Shown one piece after another: positions 25,249 through 34,928 of a DNA stretch of 64,000 bases. Positions within the stretch are counted from its first letter, which is position 1. Every line of letters starts with the position of its first letter. Below the pieces are notes generated by a model that had not been told where the DNA came from, did not search any database, and saw only the letters and a list, made by a program, of their open reading frames with translations. The stretch spans positions 7,475,767-7,539,766 of the forward strand of contig NZ_VJOK01000001.1 in the NCBI RefSeq assembly GCF_013302895.1, given 5' to 3'. The translations under genes and the position numbers were made by a program. The stretch comes from Streptomyces albus subsp. chlorinus (GTDB lineage Bacteria; Actinomycetota; Actinomycetes; Streptomycetales; Streptomycetaceae).

Positions 25249-26102
25249 CCGCGCCCTTCTCACAGAACGCGTCCTTCCCGCACTCCGCCCGGCCCTCCGC
25301 ACGCGCTGCCCGGGCCGACAGCCCCTGGATCAGGCGGTGGAGCGGCCACTCCGCCCCCCGGTTCACGCTCGTGTGCCTGCCGCACGCGGGCGGCACCGCG
25401 GGTTTCTACCGGCCCTGGGCGGCACTGACGCCCCCGGAGGTCGAGCTTCTCGCCATCCAGTACCCCGGCCGCGAGGACCGCTTCGACGACCCCGGGGCGG
25501 CCGACATGCAAGAGCTGGTCGGCGCGGTGGCGGACGCCCTCGAACCCCTGCTCGACCGGCCGTACGCCCTCTTCGGACACAGCATGGGCTCCGCCGTGGC
25601 CTGGGAGCTGGCCCACCAGCTCACCGCCCGCTCGGCTCCCGGCCCGCGCCGGCTGTTCGCGTCGGGCCGGGCCGCCCCCGGCACCGCGGTGACCGGGCAA
25701 CTGCACCGCCGAAGCGACGACACCCTCAGCGCCGAACTGGCTCGCCTCGGCGGCACCAGCCGGGAGATCCTGGACGATCCAGGGCTGCGCTCCCTGGTCC
25801 TGGCAGCCGTGCGCCACGACTACCGGATCATCGAGACCTACCGGCCGGCGGACCGGCCGCCGCTGTCCTGCCCCCTGCACGTCCTGACCGGCAGCACCGA
25901 CCCCGAACTCGGCGAGGAACGCAGCCGCGACCGGGCAGGCGGCTGGGCGGACCTCACCACCGCCCGCACCGAGGTACGGGTCTTCCCCGGCGACCACTTC
26001 TACCTCACCCCCCGACGCCGCGAGGTCGTCGCCACCGTGCTGCGCAGTCTGGACCCCTCTTTGACCACCGGCGGCTCACACACCTGGCCCAGCACGCCGT
26101 GA
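25245..26102 (+). CDS. type II thioesterase (editing)
   Basis: 285 residues from GTG 25245, which overlaps the P450 stop by GTGA. It has the type II thioesterase pattern: CLPHAGGTAGFYRPW near the start, the nucleophile elbow LFGHSMGSAVAWEL (Ser113), an acid region and FPGDHFYLTPRR with the catalytic His. Such enzymes remove wrong or stalled acyl groups from carrier domains, as YbtT and PchC do in related siderophore systems. Residues 1-40 are basic and low complexity, so a slightly later start is possible. Confidence 0.9.
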   Translation: MTAPFSQNASFPHSARPSARAARADSPWIRRWSGHSAPRFTLVCLPHAGGTAGFYRPWAALTPPEVELLAIQYPGREDRFDDPGAADMQELVGAVADALEPLLDRPYALFGHSMGSAVAWELAHQLTARSAPGPRRLFASGRAAPGTAVTGQLHRRSDDTLSAELARLGGTSREILDDPGLRSLVLAAVRHDYRIIETYRPADRPPLSCPLHVLTGSTDPELGEERSRDRAGGWADLTTARTEVRVFPGDHFYLTPRRREVVATVLRSLDPSLTTGGSHTWPSTP

Positions 26103-26163
26103 ACCGGGGCCGTACAGCCCCACCCGCACGACCCGCCACGCCCGCCCCGACCCGGAGAACGTC

Positions 26164-26892
26164 GTGATCGACTACTACTCGGCCTCGGCCGAGTTCTACG
26201 AACTGGTCGCCACCCGGCACACCGCCAGCGGCGGCCCTCCGCTGACCCGCGTCCTCACCGGCCTGGACGTGTCCCACGGCCCCGTCCTGGAAATCGGCGC
26301 GGGCACCGGGCGCGTGACGGAGGTCATCGCTTCCGCCCTGCCCGAGGCGGAGATCCTCGCGGCCGAGCCGTCGGCCACCATGCGCGCCATGCTCACCTCC
26401 CGGGTCGCCCGCGACCCGGACCTGCGCAGGCGCGTGACCGTCGTCGACGGGGCCGCCCAGGACCTCGTGCTGCCTGAACGGCTCTCCGCCGTCGTCATCT
26501 TCGGTGTGGCCGGTCATCTCACCGTCCCCGAACGCGTCGCGCTGTGGAAACGGCTCGCGGACCGCCTTCCGGACGGCGCGCCCATCGTCGTCGAACTGAT
26601 GGGAGTGGCCTCGCCCCGCGTCATCCCACCCGTGATGTCGCTCAGGGAGACGATCGGACGCCAGACGTACGAGTGGTGGATCGGCGGCGAACCCATCGAG
26701 GGCGACGCCATGCGGTTCACCACCACCTGGAAGGTGCTGCGCGACGGCCGCACCGTGCGCGAGGTCTCCGACACCTACGACTGGCACACCTTCGACGTCG
26801 CCCGGCTGGCCCGCGAGGCCGGTATGACCAGCCGCCGCATCACCGAGGCCGGCGGCAGGCCCATCCCCGAGATCGGAGTACTCGTCAAGTGA
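26164..26892 (+). CDS. SAM-dependent methyltransferase, paralogue of the fused domain
   Basis: 242 residues from GTG 26164, 61 bp after the thioesterase. It is a class I methyltransferase with VLEIGAGTGRVTEVIA (motif I) and AAEPSATMRAML (motif II). It aligns over nearly its whole length with the C-terminal domain of the reductase fusion (shared AEFY/FxL opening, MRAxLTSRV, ADRLPDG-like and TWKVLRDG/TWRVYRDG blocks), so the two arose by duplication. It overlaps the following ABC gene by GTGA. The target is probably a hydroxyl, nitrogen or carbon of the metallophore, unspecified by sequence. Confidence 0.85.
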   Translation: MIDYYSASAEFYELVATRHTASGGPPLTRVLTGLDVSHGPVLEIGAGTGRVTEVIASALPEAEILAAEPSATMRAMLTSRVARDPDLRRRVTVVDGAAQDLVLPERLSAVVIFGVAGHLTVPERVALWKRLADRLPDGAPIVVELMGVASPRVIPPVMSLRETIGRQTYEWWIGGEPIEGDAMRFTTTWKVLRDGRTVREVSDTYDWHTFDVARLAREAGMTSRRITEAGGRPIPEIGVLVK

Positions 26893-28793
26893 CGTCACAA
26901 CCGCCCGAGCCCGGCCCGGCCCCGGCAGCCCCGGACAGCGCTGCCGAGGGCACGGACAGCCCCCGCACCCCGCCTCCGCTGCGCGCGCTCGCCCAGCCCG
27001 TCCGGTGGCGACTGGCGTTCGCCACGGGCCTCCAGGCCCTCGCCGCCCTCGCCGCGGTGGTCCCCTTCATCGCCGTCTCCCGCCTCGCCGAGCGACTCAC
27101 CGGCCAGCCCCCGGCCGACGGCGAAGCGCTCTGGCCGCTGGTGGCACTGGCCTGCTCCTCCGGCTTCGTCGCCCTGGCGTGCGGCACGGCGGCCGGCGCC
27201 CTCGCCCACCTCGCCGACAACGACCTCCAGCTCACCCTCCGCCGTCGGCTCGCCCGGCACATCGGGCGGCTGCCGCTCGGCCGGCTGACCGCCCGGGGCA
27301 CCGGCCAGGTCAAGCAGGCCGTGCAGGACGACGTGAGCGCGTTGCACACGCTGCTCGCCCACACACTGCTCGATGTCGTCGCGGTCCTCACCGCCCCGGT
27401 GCCGGCACTGGCCTACCTGTGCACGGTCGACTGGCGTCTCGCCTCCGTCAGCGTGGTGCCCCTGCTGCTGGGCGCCTTCCTGTTCCGCCGTGCCATGGCG
27501 GGCGCGGCGGTGCGTATGACCGAGTTCGGTGCCGCGCTGGGCCGGATCTCCGCCGCCGCCGTGGAGTTCGCATCCGGCATAGCCGTGTTCAAGAGCTTCG
27601 GACGCGGGCGCAAGGCCCACGAGCGTTTCGTCCGCGCGGCCGAGGACTTCGCCGACTTCTTCGCCGCCTGGGTCAGGTCCACCCTGGCCAGCTCCACCGC
27701 CGCGATCCTGGTGGTCGCACCGGCCGTGGTCCTGCTGCTCCTTTCCCTGCTGGGCGCGGTGTTCGTCACCCAGGAATGGATGACCGGCGCCGAACTCGTC
27801 CCCTTCCTCCTGCTCGGCCCCGCCATCGCCGCCCCCATGGGTGTCGTGGGCCCCCGCATCCAGCAGATCCGGGCAGGACAGGCCGCAGCCGTACGCATCA
27901 CGGAGCTGCTGCACGCCCCCACCCTCCCCGAGCCCGCGAACCCCGCCCTGCCCGACGGCAACCACATCTCGATGCGCGGAGTGTCCTTCTCCTACGACGG
28001 GCGGACCGACGTCCTCAGCTGCGTCGACCTCGACCTCACGCCCGGCACGGTCACCGCGCTGGTGGGCCCCTCCGGCTCCGGCAAGTCCACCCTGGCATCA
28101 CTGCTGCCCCGCTTCCACGACGTCACGGCCGGCACGGTGACCCTCGGCGGCGTCGACCTCCGCGACATCCCCGCGACCGAGCTGTACCGCCGGATCGGCT
28201 TCGTCCTGCAGGACGTGCGGCTGCTGCGGGCGAGCGTCGCCGACAACATCCGGCTGGGCCGCCCCGACGCCACCGACGAGGAAGTCGAACGGTGCGCCCG
28301 CGCCGCCCGTATCCACGACCGGATCACGGAACTGCCCGACGGCTACGCGAGCGAACTCGGCACGACCGTCACCCTCTCCGGCGGAGAAGCGCAACGCCTG
28401 TCCATCGCCCGGGCGCTGCTCGCCGACGCCCCCGTCCTCGTCCTCGACGAGGCGACCGCGTACGCCGACCCGCACTCCGAGGCACTGATCCAGGACGCGC
28501 TGTCCGCGCTCGCGGCCGGCCGCACCCTCCTCGTCATCGCCCACCGCCTGTCGACCATCCGCTCCGCCGACCGGATCGTGGTCCTGGAGGACGGACGCGT
28601 CACCGAACAGGGCCGGCACGACGACCTGCTGGCCGCACAGGGCCGCTACGCCGCGCTGTGGGAGGCCCAGCACACCCCGGCTCCGCAGCGCACCCCGGCC
28701 CCGGACCGGAGCGACGGCATCCCTCACCACCGGCCCGCACCCGCCGGGGCCGGCCGTGCGGCGGACGACATCCGAGAAGGAAGTGCACGATGA
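26889..28793 (+). CDS. ABC half-transporter 1 (YbtP/IrtA-like exporter fold)
   Basis: 634 residues from GTG 26889 (GTGA overlap). A six-helix transmembrane region (about 45-340) precedes an ATPase with Walker A GPSGSGKST near 391, Q-loop FVLQDVRLL, signature LSGGEAQRLSIARA, Walker B VLVLDEAT and the His switch AHRLS. In the yersiniabactin and mycobactin systems, pairs of this architecture import metal-siderophore despite an exporter fold. The pair here is the only intact transport system in the cluster, so import, export or both are possible. The N-terminal 40 residues are Pro-rich. It overlaps the partner gene by ATGA. Confidence 0.9.
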   Translation: MTSQPPEPGPAPAAPDSAAEGTDSPRTPPPLRALAQPVRWRLAFATGLQALAALAAVVPFIAVSRLAERLTGQPPADGEALWPLVALACSSGFVALACGTAAGALAHLADNDLQLTLRRRLARHIGRLPLGRLTARGTGQVKQAVQDDVSALHTLLAHTLLDVVAVLTAPVPALAYLCTVDWRLASVSVVPLLLGAFLFRRAMAGAAVRMTEFGAALGRISAAAVEFASGIAVFKSFGRGRKAHERFVRAAEDFADFFAAWVRSTLASSTAAILVVAPAVVLLLLSLLGAVFVTQEWMTGAELVPFLLLGPAIAAPMGVVGPRIQQIRAGQAAAVRITELLHAPTLPEPANPALPDGNHISMRGVSFSYDGRTDVLSCVDLDLTPGTVTALVGPSGSGKSTLASLLPRFHDVTAGTVTLGGVDLRDIPATELYRRIGFVLQDVRLLRASVADNIRLGRPDATDEEVERCARAARIHDRITELPDGYASELGTTVTLSGGEAQRLSIARALLADAPVLVLDEATAYADPHSEALIQDALSALAAGRTLLVIAHRLSTIRSADRIVVLEDGRVTEQGRHDDLLAAQGRYAALWEAQHTPAPQRTPAPDRSDGIPHHRPAPAGAGRAADDIREGSAR

Positions 28794-30547
28794 TCCGTCA
28801 GCTCTACCGCGCCCTGGGGCCGGAGGGCTCCCGCCCGCTGAACCGGCTGCTGGTTCTCCAGTCCGCCGCGGCCGTCCTCCAGGGTGTCGCCTTCGCCCTC
28901 CTCGTACCCGTCCTCAAGGCCCTGCTGGGCACGGACCCCGACGACGTCCGGCCCTGGCTTGCGGCGTTCACCGGCTGCGTACTCGCCTACGCGGTGCTCC
29001 AGGGCGCCGCCCTGAGCGACGGGTTCACCGTCGGCTCCCAGCTCTCCCGGGTACTGCACCGCCGGATGGCCGACCAGGCCCTGCGCCTGCCCCTCGGCTG
29101 GTTCACCGCCGGCCGCACGGCCGAGTTCAGCAGGCTGGCCGCACAGGACGTCATCCAGGTGATGAGCACACCGGCCCACCTGCTGCGCCCCTTCATCAGC
29201 TCCCTCCTCACCCCGGCGACGCTGGTGGCCGCCACCTTCATCTTCGACGTCCGCACCGCCCTGGTGCTCCTGGTCTGCGCGCCCGTGCTGTTCGCCGTCC
29301 AGCAGGCCGGCGCCTCACTGATGCGGCGGCTCGACCTCGGCCGCGACGCCGCGATCGGCGAATCGGCCGACCGGGTGCTGGAGTACACCCGCAACCAGCC
29401 GGTCCTGCGGGCGTTCGGCCGGACCGCGGAGGGCTACGGGGCGCTGGACGACGCCCTGGTGGCCGAGGCGCGCGCCGACCGGCGGCTCATCGCGCGCGGC
29501 CTCCCCGGCCTCGTCTCCTTCACCTTCGCCACCCGGCTCGCCTTCGCCCTGCTGCTCGCACTGAGCGTGTCCTGGCAGCTCGACGGGTCGCTCACCGTGC
29601 CCACCCTCCTGGCGCTCCTGGTCCTGCTCGTCCGCCTCATCGACAGCGTCTCGTCCGCCGCCGAGGCCGGTGCGGGCATGCGCATCGCCCGCAACACCCT
29701 GGAACGGCTCGGCGCCGTCCTCGACGAACCGCCGTTCCCCCAGCCCGCCGAACCGAAGACACCCCGCGACGCGAGCGTGGAGTTCGCGGGGGTCGGCTTC
29801 CGCTACGACGACGGGAGGGGCGGCGGAGCAGCCGCGCGCCCGGCATTGAACGGCGTGACCTTCCGCCTGCCCGAGCGCAGCATGACGGCACTCGTGGGGC
29901 CCTCCGGCGCAGGCAAGACCACGGTCGCCGCGCTGATCGCCCGCTTCCGGGACACCACGGAGGGCAGCGTCCGCATCGGCGGCGTCGACGTCCGCGAGAT
30001 GGCCGCCGACGACCTGGCCGCCCACGTCTCCCTCGTCTTCCAGGACGTCTACCTCTTCGACGGAACCATCGAGGAGAACGTCAGGATCGCGGCCCCGGAC
30101 GCCACCCCGGACGAACTGGCCACGGCCGCGGCCCTGTCCGGGCTCGACAGGGTGATCGCGGAACTGCCCGACGGCTGGGACACCAGGGTGGGGGAGGGAG
30201 GCGCGCGGCTGTCCGGCGGGCAGCGCCAGCGCGTGTCCATCGCCCGCGCGCTGCTGAAGGACGCGCCGATCCTCGTCCTCGACGAGGCCACCGCCGCACT
30301 CGACCAGGAGAACGAGGCGTTGTTCGCCGAGGCCGTGCGCACCCTGGCCGACCACAAGACGCTGCTGGTCATCGCGCACCGGCTGAGCACCGTCGCGCAC
30401 GCGGACCAGATCCTGGTCCTGGAGGACGGCGAGATCACCGAACGAGGCACACACGACGACCTGGTCACGGCGGGCGGCACGTACGCGTCCTTCTGGCAGC
30501 GGCGGGCCCGGGCCCACGGCTGGCGGCTGGAGGCGGCACGGTCATGA
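28790..30547 (+). CDS. ABC half-transporter 2 (YbtQ/IrtB-like exporter fold)
   Basis: 585 residues from ATG 28790, overlapping half-transporter 1 by ATGA. A membrane domain (about 20-310) with a conserved YTRNQPVLRAFGR coupling region precedes an ATPase with GPSGAGKTT, VFQDVYLFDG, LSGGQRQRVSIARA and ILVLDEATAALDQ, all intact. It most likely forms a heterodimer with the preceding protein. The low-complexity insertion RGGGAAARP near residue 345 is unusual but not disruptive. Its stop overlaps the start of a 23-codon ORF. Confidence 0.9.
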   Translation: MIRQLYRALGPEGSRPLNRLLVLQSAAAVLQGVAFALLVPVLKALLGTDPDDVRPWLAAFTGCVLAYAVLQGAALSDGFTVGSQLSRVLHRRMADQALRLPLGWFTAGRTAEFSRLAAQDVIQVMSTPAHLLRPFISSLLTPATLVAATFIFDVRTALVLLVCAPVLFAVQQAGASLMRRLDLGRDAAIGESADRVLEYTRNQPVLRAFGRTAEGYGALDDALVAEARADRRLIARGLPGLVSFTFATRLAFALLLALSVSWQLDGSLTVPTLLALLVLLVRLIDSVSSAAEAGAGMRIARNTLERLGAVLDEPPFPQPAEPKTPRDASVEFAGVGFRYDDGRGGGAAARPALNGVTFRLPERSMTALVGPSGAGKTTVAALIARFRDTTEGSVRIGGVDVREMAADDLAAHVSLVFQDVYLFDGTIEENVRIAAPDATPDELATAAALSGLDRVIAELPDGWDTRVGEGGARLSGGQRQRVSIARALLKDAPILVLDEATAALDQENEALFAEAVRTLADHKTLLVIAHRLSTVAHADQILVLEDGEITERGTHDDLVTAGGTYASFWQRRARAHGWRLEAARS

Positions 30548-30615
30548 CCCCGCACCCGGCACCGGCGATCCACCGGACACAGCACCAGCGCCGACAGGAA
30601 GGCACGACACGATGA
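30544..30615 (+). CDS. 23-codon coupled ORF between ABC and salicylate synthase genes
   Basis: It starts by ATGA overlap with the ABC gene and ends with TGA overlapping the ATG of the salicylate synthase. The 23-residue product (MTPHPAPAIHRTQHQRRQEG and three more) is basic, with no recognisable motif. Its likely role is to carry ribosomes from one gene to the next; the AGGAAGG inside it is the synthase's binding site. It may not encode a functional peptide. Confidence 0.45.
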   Translation: MTPHPAPAIHRTQHQRRQEGTTR

Positions 30616-32018
30616 GCACCGCCCTGAGGAACACCTGGGACCCATGGGCGGGTTGCGTCCCGCCACTCGCGCGCTCGAGCGCCCTGGACCCTTGCCCCGA
30701 CCCCGCGGCCACCGCGACCCGCCTCGCCCAAGCCGCTCTCGCCGACCAGTACATGGTCTACGAGGCGGCAGGAGGGGTCTGGCACTTCGCGGCGGGCTCC
30801 GCCGTGTCCCTCACCGCGCACGCGACCGGCGTCACCGCGCGGGCGGCGGGGCGGACCTGGACGGCCCCCACCGACGGCAGGCCGCTGGCGGAGTTCGCCG
30901 GCGCACTCAGCGCCCTCTCCGCGGCGCACGGCGCGCACGGCGGCGAACGCCACTTCTACGGCTGGGCGGCCTTCGAACTCGCCCACCTCCTCCACGCCGA
31001 CCCCGCGGCCACCGGCGACGGACCTCTTCTGCACGCTCTGGTCCCTTCCGTCGAGGTGACGCTCACCGGCGAGAGGACCGTGCTCCGCGCGGTGGACGAG
31101 GCGTGGCTCCGCAAGGTCGCCGACCTGCTGGCGGAGCCGGCCCCCCGACAGCTCCCACCGGACGGAGCGACTCCAAAGATGACCGAGCGGATCATCGAGA
31201 CCGGCACCGGCGCCTATGGCAGCGCGGTGTCCCGAACGGTCGAGGACATCCGCGCCGGACTCCTGGAGAAGGCCGTCGTCTCCCGGAAGGTTCCGCTGCC
31301 CGCCGGACCACCCGTCAACTTCCCCACGACATATCTCGCTGGCCGCCGGGCCAACACCCCGGCCCGCTCCTACCTGCTGGATCTCGGCGGCTACCGGGCG
31401 GCCGGGTTCAGCCCGGAGACCGTCCTGGAGGCCGGGGAGGACGGCCGTGTCAGTACGCAGCCACTCGCCGGCACCCGCGCACGCGGGACCGACCAGGCGG
31501 AGAACGAGCGCCTGCGCGCGGAACTGCTCACCGACCCCAAGGAGATCCACGAGCACGCCGTGTCCGTACGGCTGGCCTGGGACGAGATGGCCCGGGTGTG
31601 CCGGCCCGGATCCGTCGCGGCCGAGGAGTTCATGTCGGTCCGGCCGCGCGGTGCGGTGCAGCACCTCGCCTCGCGGGTGACAGGCCGACTGCGGCCCGAT
31701 GCCGGGCCGTGGGACGCCTTCGCCTCCCTCTTCCCCGCCATCACCGCCACCGGCGTCTCCAAGCGCTCCGCCCTCCAGGCCCTGGCCCGCCATGAGGAGG
31801 GACCCCGCGGCCTGTACGGCGGAGCGGTCTTCCGGGGGAGCACCGGCGGCGCTCTCGACGCCGCCCTGGTCCTGCGCACCCTCATCGGTGAGGGCGACGA
31901 GACATGGCTGCGCGCGGGAGCGGGAGTCACCGCCCACTCCAGCCCGGAACGCGAGACCGAGGAGACCCGCGAAAAGCTCCGCAGCGTCGCCCCGTACCTG
32001 AGGTTCGGCCCGGACTGA
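30612..32018 (+). CDS. salicylate synthase (MbtI/Irp9/YbtS type)
   Basis: 468 residues, a single-chain chorismate-using enzyme. The C-terminal chorismate-binding fold shows EKAVVSRKV, YLLDLGGYRAAGFSPETVL, TQPLAGTRARG, LLTDPKEIHEHAVSV and GLYGGAVFRG, matching salicylate synthases that convert chorismate through isochorismate to salicylate and pyruvate without a separate lyase. No isochorismate pyruvate lyase (PchB-like) gene is present, which fits. The enzyme supplies the starter for the ligase at 6614-8251. It is the last gene of the coupled operon; a 212-bp gap without overlap follows. Confidence 0.9.
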   Translation: MSTALRNTWDPWAGCVPPLARSSALDPCPDPAATATRLAQAALADQYMVYEAAGGVWHFAAGSAVSLTAHATGVTARAAGRTWTAPTDGRPLAEFAGALSALSAAHGAHGGERHFYGWAAFELAHLLHADPAATGDGPLLHALVPSVEVTLTGERTVLRAVDEAWLRKVADLLAEPAPRQLPPDGATPKMTERIIETGTGAYGSAVSRTVEDIRAGLLEKAVVSRKVPLPAGPPVNFPTTYLAGRRANTPARSYLLDLGGYRAAGFSPETVLEAGEDGRVSTQPLAGTRARGTDQAENERLRAELLTDPKEIHEHAVSVRLAWDEMARVCRPGSVAAEEFMSVRPRGAVQHLASRVTGRLRPDAGPWDAFASLFPAITATGVSKRSALQALARHEEGPRGLYGGAVFRGSTGGALDAALVLRTLIGEGDETWLRAGAGVTAHSSPERETEETREKLRSVAPYLRFGPD

Positions 32019-32230
32019 CCGCGACCGGCATGGTTCCAGCTCCCTCTTGGGCGCCCCGACCGGACCCGCAGCGCCGAAAAACGGCAAGGAACGTGGAGGT
32101 GCGGCGGACCTCCCTAAGACAGCAGCGACGCCCGCCTCGCCCTTCGGCAGGCGGACCGACCGACGGGAAGAGACCGGCGGGAAAAGAGCGACGGGAAAGA
32201 CTGACGGAAAACCGACACAACAGGAGCGAC

Positions 32231-32905
32231 ATGACACAGCGATCTCAAGGACCCACGGCGGAGGAACTCGCCGCCGCCACGCCCGGCGAGTTCTGGGAGG
32301 GCCTCTACCGTGAACGAGCCGACGACGGGGCTTTCTGGGGAGCCCGTGTGAACCCGGTGCTGGCAGAGGTCGCGAGCGGGCTCCCGCCCGGAGCCGCGCT
32401 CGACCTCGCGTGCGGGAGTGGCGGAGACAGCCTGTGGCTCGCCGCCCGCGGATGGCGGGTGACGGCGGTCGACATCTCGCGGACCGCTGTGGCCCGGCTC
32501 GCCGACGTCGCTCGTGCCCGGGGACTCGGCGACCTGGTCTCAGCCGAGTGCCACGACCTGGCCCGGACGTTCCCCCAGGGAGAGTTCGACCTGGTCTCCG
32601 CGCAGTACTTCCACACCCCCTACGATCTTCCCCGTGGCGCCATCCTGCGCGCCGCGGCGGACTCGCTGCGGCCGGGCGGACGGCTTCTCGTCGTGGACCA
32701 CGGCTCCCTCGCCCCCTGGTCCTGGAACCAGGACCAGGGCACACGCTTGCCGACCCCGGACGAGGTCCACGCCGGGATCGGCCTGCCCGCCACCGGATGG
32801 ACCGTCGAACGGGCCGACGCGCAAGACCGCCGGGCTGCCGGTCCGGGCGGGCAGACCGCCACCGTCACCGACCACGTCCTGCTCGTCCGCCGCGCGACCG
32901 GCTGA
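32231..32905 (+). CDS. class I SAM-dependent methyltransferase
   Basis: 224 residues from ATG 32231, with ACAGGAG upstream. Motif I is ALDLACGSGGDSLWLAARGW and motif II ends in VTAVDIS, as in TehB-like and thiopurine-type small methyltransferases. GGRLLVVDHGS follows in the second half. It lies 212 bp after the salicylate synthase on the same strand, without translational coupling, so membership in the metallophore pathway is possible but not shown. It is not closely related to the paired methyltransferases at 21909 and 26164. Confidence 0.8.
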   Translation: MTQRSQGPTAEELAAATPGEFWEGLYRERADDGAFWGARVNPVLAEVASGLPPGAALDLACGSGGDSLWLAARGWRVTAVDISRTAVARLADVARARGLGDLVSAECHDLARTFPQGEFDLVSAQYFHTPYDLPRGAILRAAADSLRPGGRLLVVDHGSLAPWSWNQDQGTRLPTPDEVHAGIGLPATGWTVERADAQDRRAAGPGGQTATVTDHVLLVRRATG

Positions 32906-33181
32906 GCCTGGTCCCGACCGCGCCCGTGCGGGACATCGCCGCCGCACAGGAGCCCGCGAGCGCCACCCGGGAGGCGGCGGGTGCGTGCCGCCGTCCTCCA
33001 GATCGCGCCGCCCACGACGGGCGGCGGCGAGCAGTTGCGGGAGAGCCCGTGCGACAGGACGAGGTGAGTGCTCACTGGAGCGCGCGCGACCGCCGCCGTC
33101 GGCGTCGGGGTGCCGGCCGGGTTCGGCCGCGTGCTCGCGGACCCGGCGCGCTGTCGTGTTCCGTCGCCCGCCCGCCTCCTC

Positions 33182-33580
33182 CTAGCTGGTGTAGTCCTTG
33201 ATCCAGTAGGAGCAGTCGATCCACCCCGGAAGCCTGCCGCTGAAGTCCTTCGCGCAGGCCTTGATCTGGACCTCGGTGCGGTGCGGGATGTTGCTGATCC
33301 TGCAGTACTCGAAGCCGTTGTCCGCCCCGTTCCGGTCGTCGCACGAGGTGATCTCGGAGCGGCCGGGCAGCTTGATGCGGAGCACCATGCCGTAGCCGTC
33401 CGCCTTGGTGTCCGCGATCCGGAACCTGTTGTTGTCGCCACTGTTGAACGCCCCGGTTCCGCGACCGTTCGACGCGTCCGCGATGTGCCAGGAGCCGACG
33501 GCGTTCGCCGGAGCCTGGGCCAGGGCGACACAGGCGGCGGCACCGGCCACCACGGTCACCACACGCTTGATACGGGACAT
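33182..33580 (-). CDS. small secreted protein with four cysteines
   Basis: 132 residues. The N-terminus is a signal peptide (RIKRV, then a hydrophobic Val/Ala stretch, cleavage after APANA near residue 27). The mature part of about 105 residues has four Cys that could form two disulphides and several aromatic/Gly-rich strands (VGSWHIADAS, FRIADTKADGYGMVLRI, WIDCSYWIKD). I do not recognise the family; such short beta-rich secreted proteins are common in Streptomyces. The gene is convergent with the methyltransferase gene and separated from it by about 275 bp in which I see no gene. Confidence 0.75.
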   Translation of the reverse strand: MSRIKRVVTVVAGAAACVALAQAPANAVGSWHIADASNGRGTGAFNSGDNNRFRIADTKADGYGMVLRIKLPGRSEITSCDDRNGADNGFEYCRISNIPHRTEVQIKACAKDFSGRLPGWIDCSYWIKDYTS

Positions 33581-34019
33581 GGCCCCCCACTCTCTTCCTT
33601 CACGGCCCCCGAGCGGCGAGCCCGTCGAATCGTCAGAAGAGGATCATGCCCCGGTCAAGCGCCATGTGCCAGCGCTGCACAGGCACCTCTTCACTGACAC
33701 GTGGAGTGCGGTATGTCGGAGTAGGGGAGTTCGCAGAGGCACGCGCTGGAGACCGACGAGGTTGTTGCCCGGGGTCTTGTCGTCCAGGGGGATGCCGTGC
33801 CCGGTCTTGAGCTTGTTGATCAGGCGGGGCCGCCGGCGACCGGTGTCCACCGCGCCGGCGAACGTCGCGAGGTACCCGGCCGCCGACTCCCCGGCGCGGC
33901 GCATCCGATGGTTTCGACTGGGGCGTCGGCCGTTTCCGCGTCGAAACCGCCGTAACGGGGTCGAATACCAGAGGCGTCGCCCGGAATTCGCCATGGGGAT
34001 TCCTTGCCCTCCATCCCCG
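33581..34019. other. 440-bp interval with a possible coding remnant
   Basis: On the minus strand around 33750-33910 a stretch has G/C-biased third positions (GESAAGYLATFAGAVDTG, then LINKLKTGHGIPLDD) but no clear start, domain or ribosome-binding site. It may be a fragment of a lost gene. The promoter of the secreted protein gene should lie next to 33581. Confidence 0.3.
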
Positions 34020-34928
34020 TCAGCGCTTCTGCTGATCCTCAAGGGGTTCCCGCAGGGCCCTGACAACGCTTTCGTGCGTTTCCACCCCGTCATTCCTGGT
34101 GACCGCGAGAATGCTCCGGCCGAGCCAGTTCGGGTCGTCCACGCGTACCAGGGCGATGTTCTCGGGGACGACCGGGGCGAGGATGTCCGGAACGACGCAG
34201 ATTCCGAGACCGGCGGCGACGAGTCCGAAGCGGCTGTGCCAGGTCCGCGTACGGAAGGCGATGAGCGGATCGGTCAGCGTGGGCCAGGCGCCGAACTGTG
34301 GTTCGTCGCGGGCGCCCTTGCCCACGATCCATGACTCGTGGACGAGTTCACGCACCGGGACGGTGCCCTCCACCGCGGCGAGAGGGTGCCCGCGTGGCAC
34401 GCCCACCGTCAGCTCACCGCCCGGCAGCGGGGCGATCCGCAACCCCTCCAGGGCCGGCTGCGGCAGGCCGGGCCCGGAGGCCACGACCGCGATGTCCAGC
34501 CGCTTGCTGATGACCTGGTGCACGAGCTGCGGCGAGGACGCCTCGGTGAGTGCGAATGTCAGCCTGGGCTGCTGCTCCAGTGCCCTGGCCAGCGCGAAGG
34601 GGAGCAGAGCGGCGTTCGCGGAGGGGAAGGCTCCCACCCGGACCCGCACCTCGGGTCCGTGGGTCAGCTCGTCGAGCCGTTCGTCCAGTCGGTCAAGGCC
34701 GGCGAGGGTTTCGGTGGCGAACCGGGCGACGAGTTCCCCCGCGCGCGTCGTGGTGACGCCGCGCGCGCCGCGTACGAAGAGGAGCTGCCCCGCGGCCTTC
34801 TCGGCGGCTGAGACCTGGCGGGAGATGGCGGGCTGGGAGTAGCCGAGGGTGCGCGCCGCGCGGCTCAGGGAGCCGTGTGCGGCCACCGCGCGCACGACGC
34901 GGAGAGCGCTGATGCTGAGTTCGGGCAC
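34020..34928 (-). CDS. LysR-family transcriptional regulator
   Basis: 302 residues from GTG 34928. The N-terminal winged helix reads LRVVRAVAAHGSLSRAARTL and then GYSQPAISRQVSAAEKAAGQ, the standard LysR helix-turn-helix. A linker helix and an effector-binding domain (about 90-295) follow. It is divergent from the SnoaL-like gene with 141 bp between starts, the usual layout for a LysR regulator and its target. The inducer is not evident. Confidence 0.9.
   Translation of the reverse strand: MPELSISALRVVRAVAAHGSLSRAARTLGYSQPAISRQVSAAEKAAGQLLFVRGARGVTTTRAGELVARFATETLAGLDRLDERLDELTHGPEVRVRVGAFPSANAALLPFALARALEQQPRLTFALTEASSPQLVHQVISKRLDIAVVASGPGLPQPALEGLRIAPLPGGELTVGVPRGHPLAAVEGTVPVRELVHESWIVGKGARDEPQFGAWPTLTDPLIAFRTRTWHSRFGLVAAGLGICVVPDILAPVVPENIALVRVDDPNWLGRSILAVTRNDGVETHESVVRALREPLEDQQKR

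Noticed and set aside
32096..32114. Small inverted repeat GGAGGT...ACCTCC after the salicylate synthase as a terminator
   Set aside because: The stem is only 6 bp with a 7-base loop and no T-rich tail, too weak to call a terminator.
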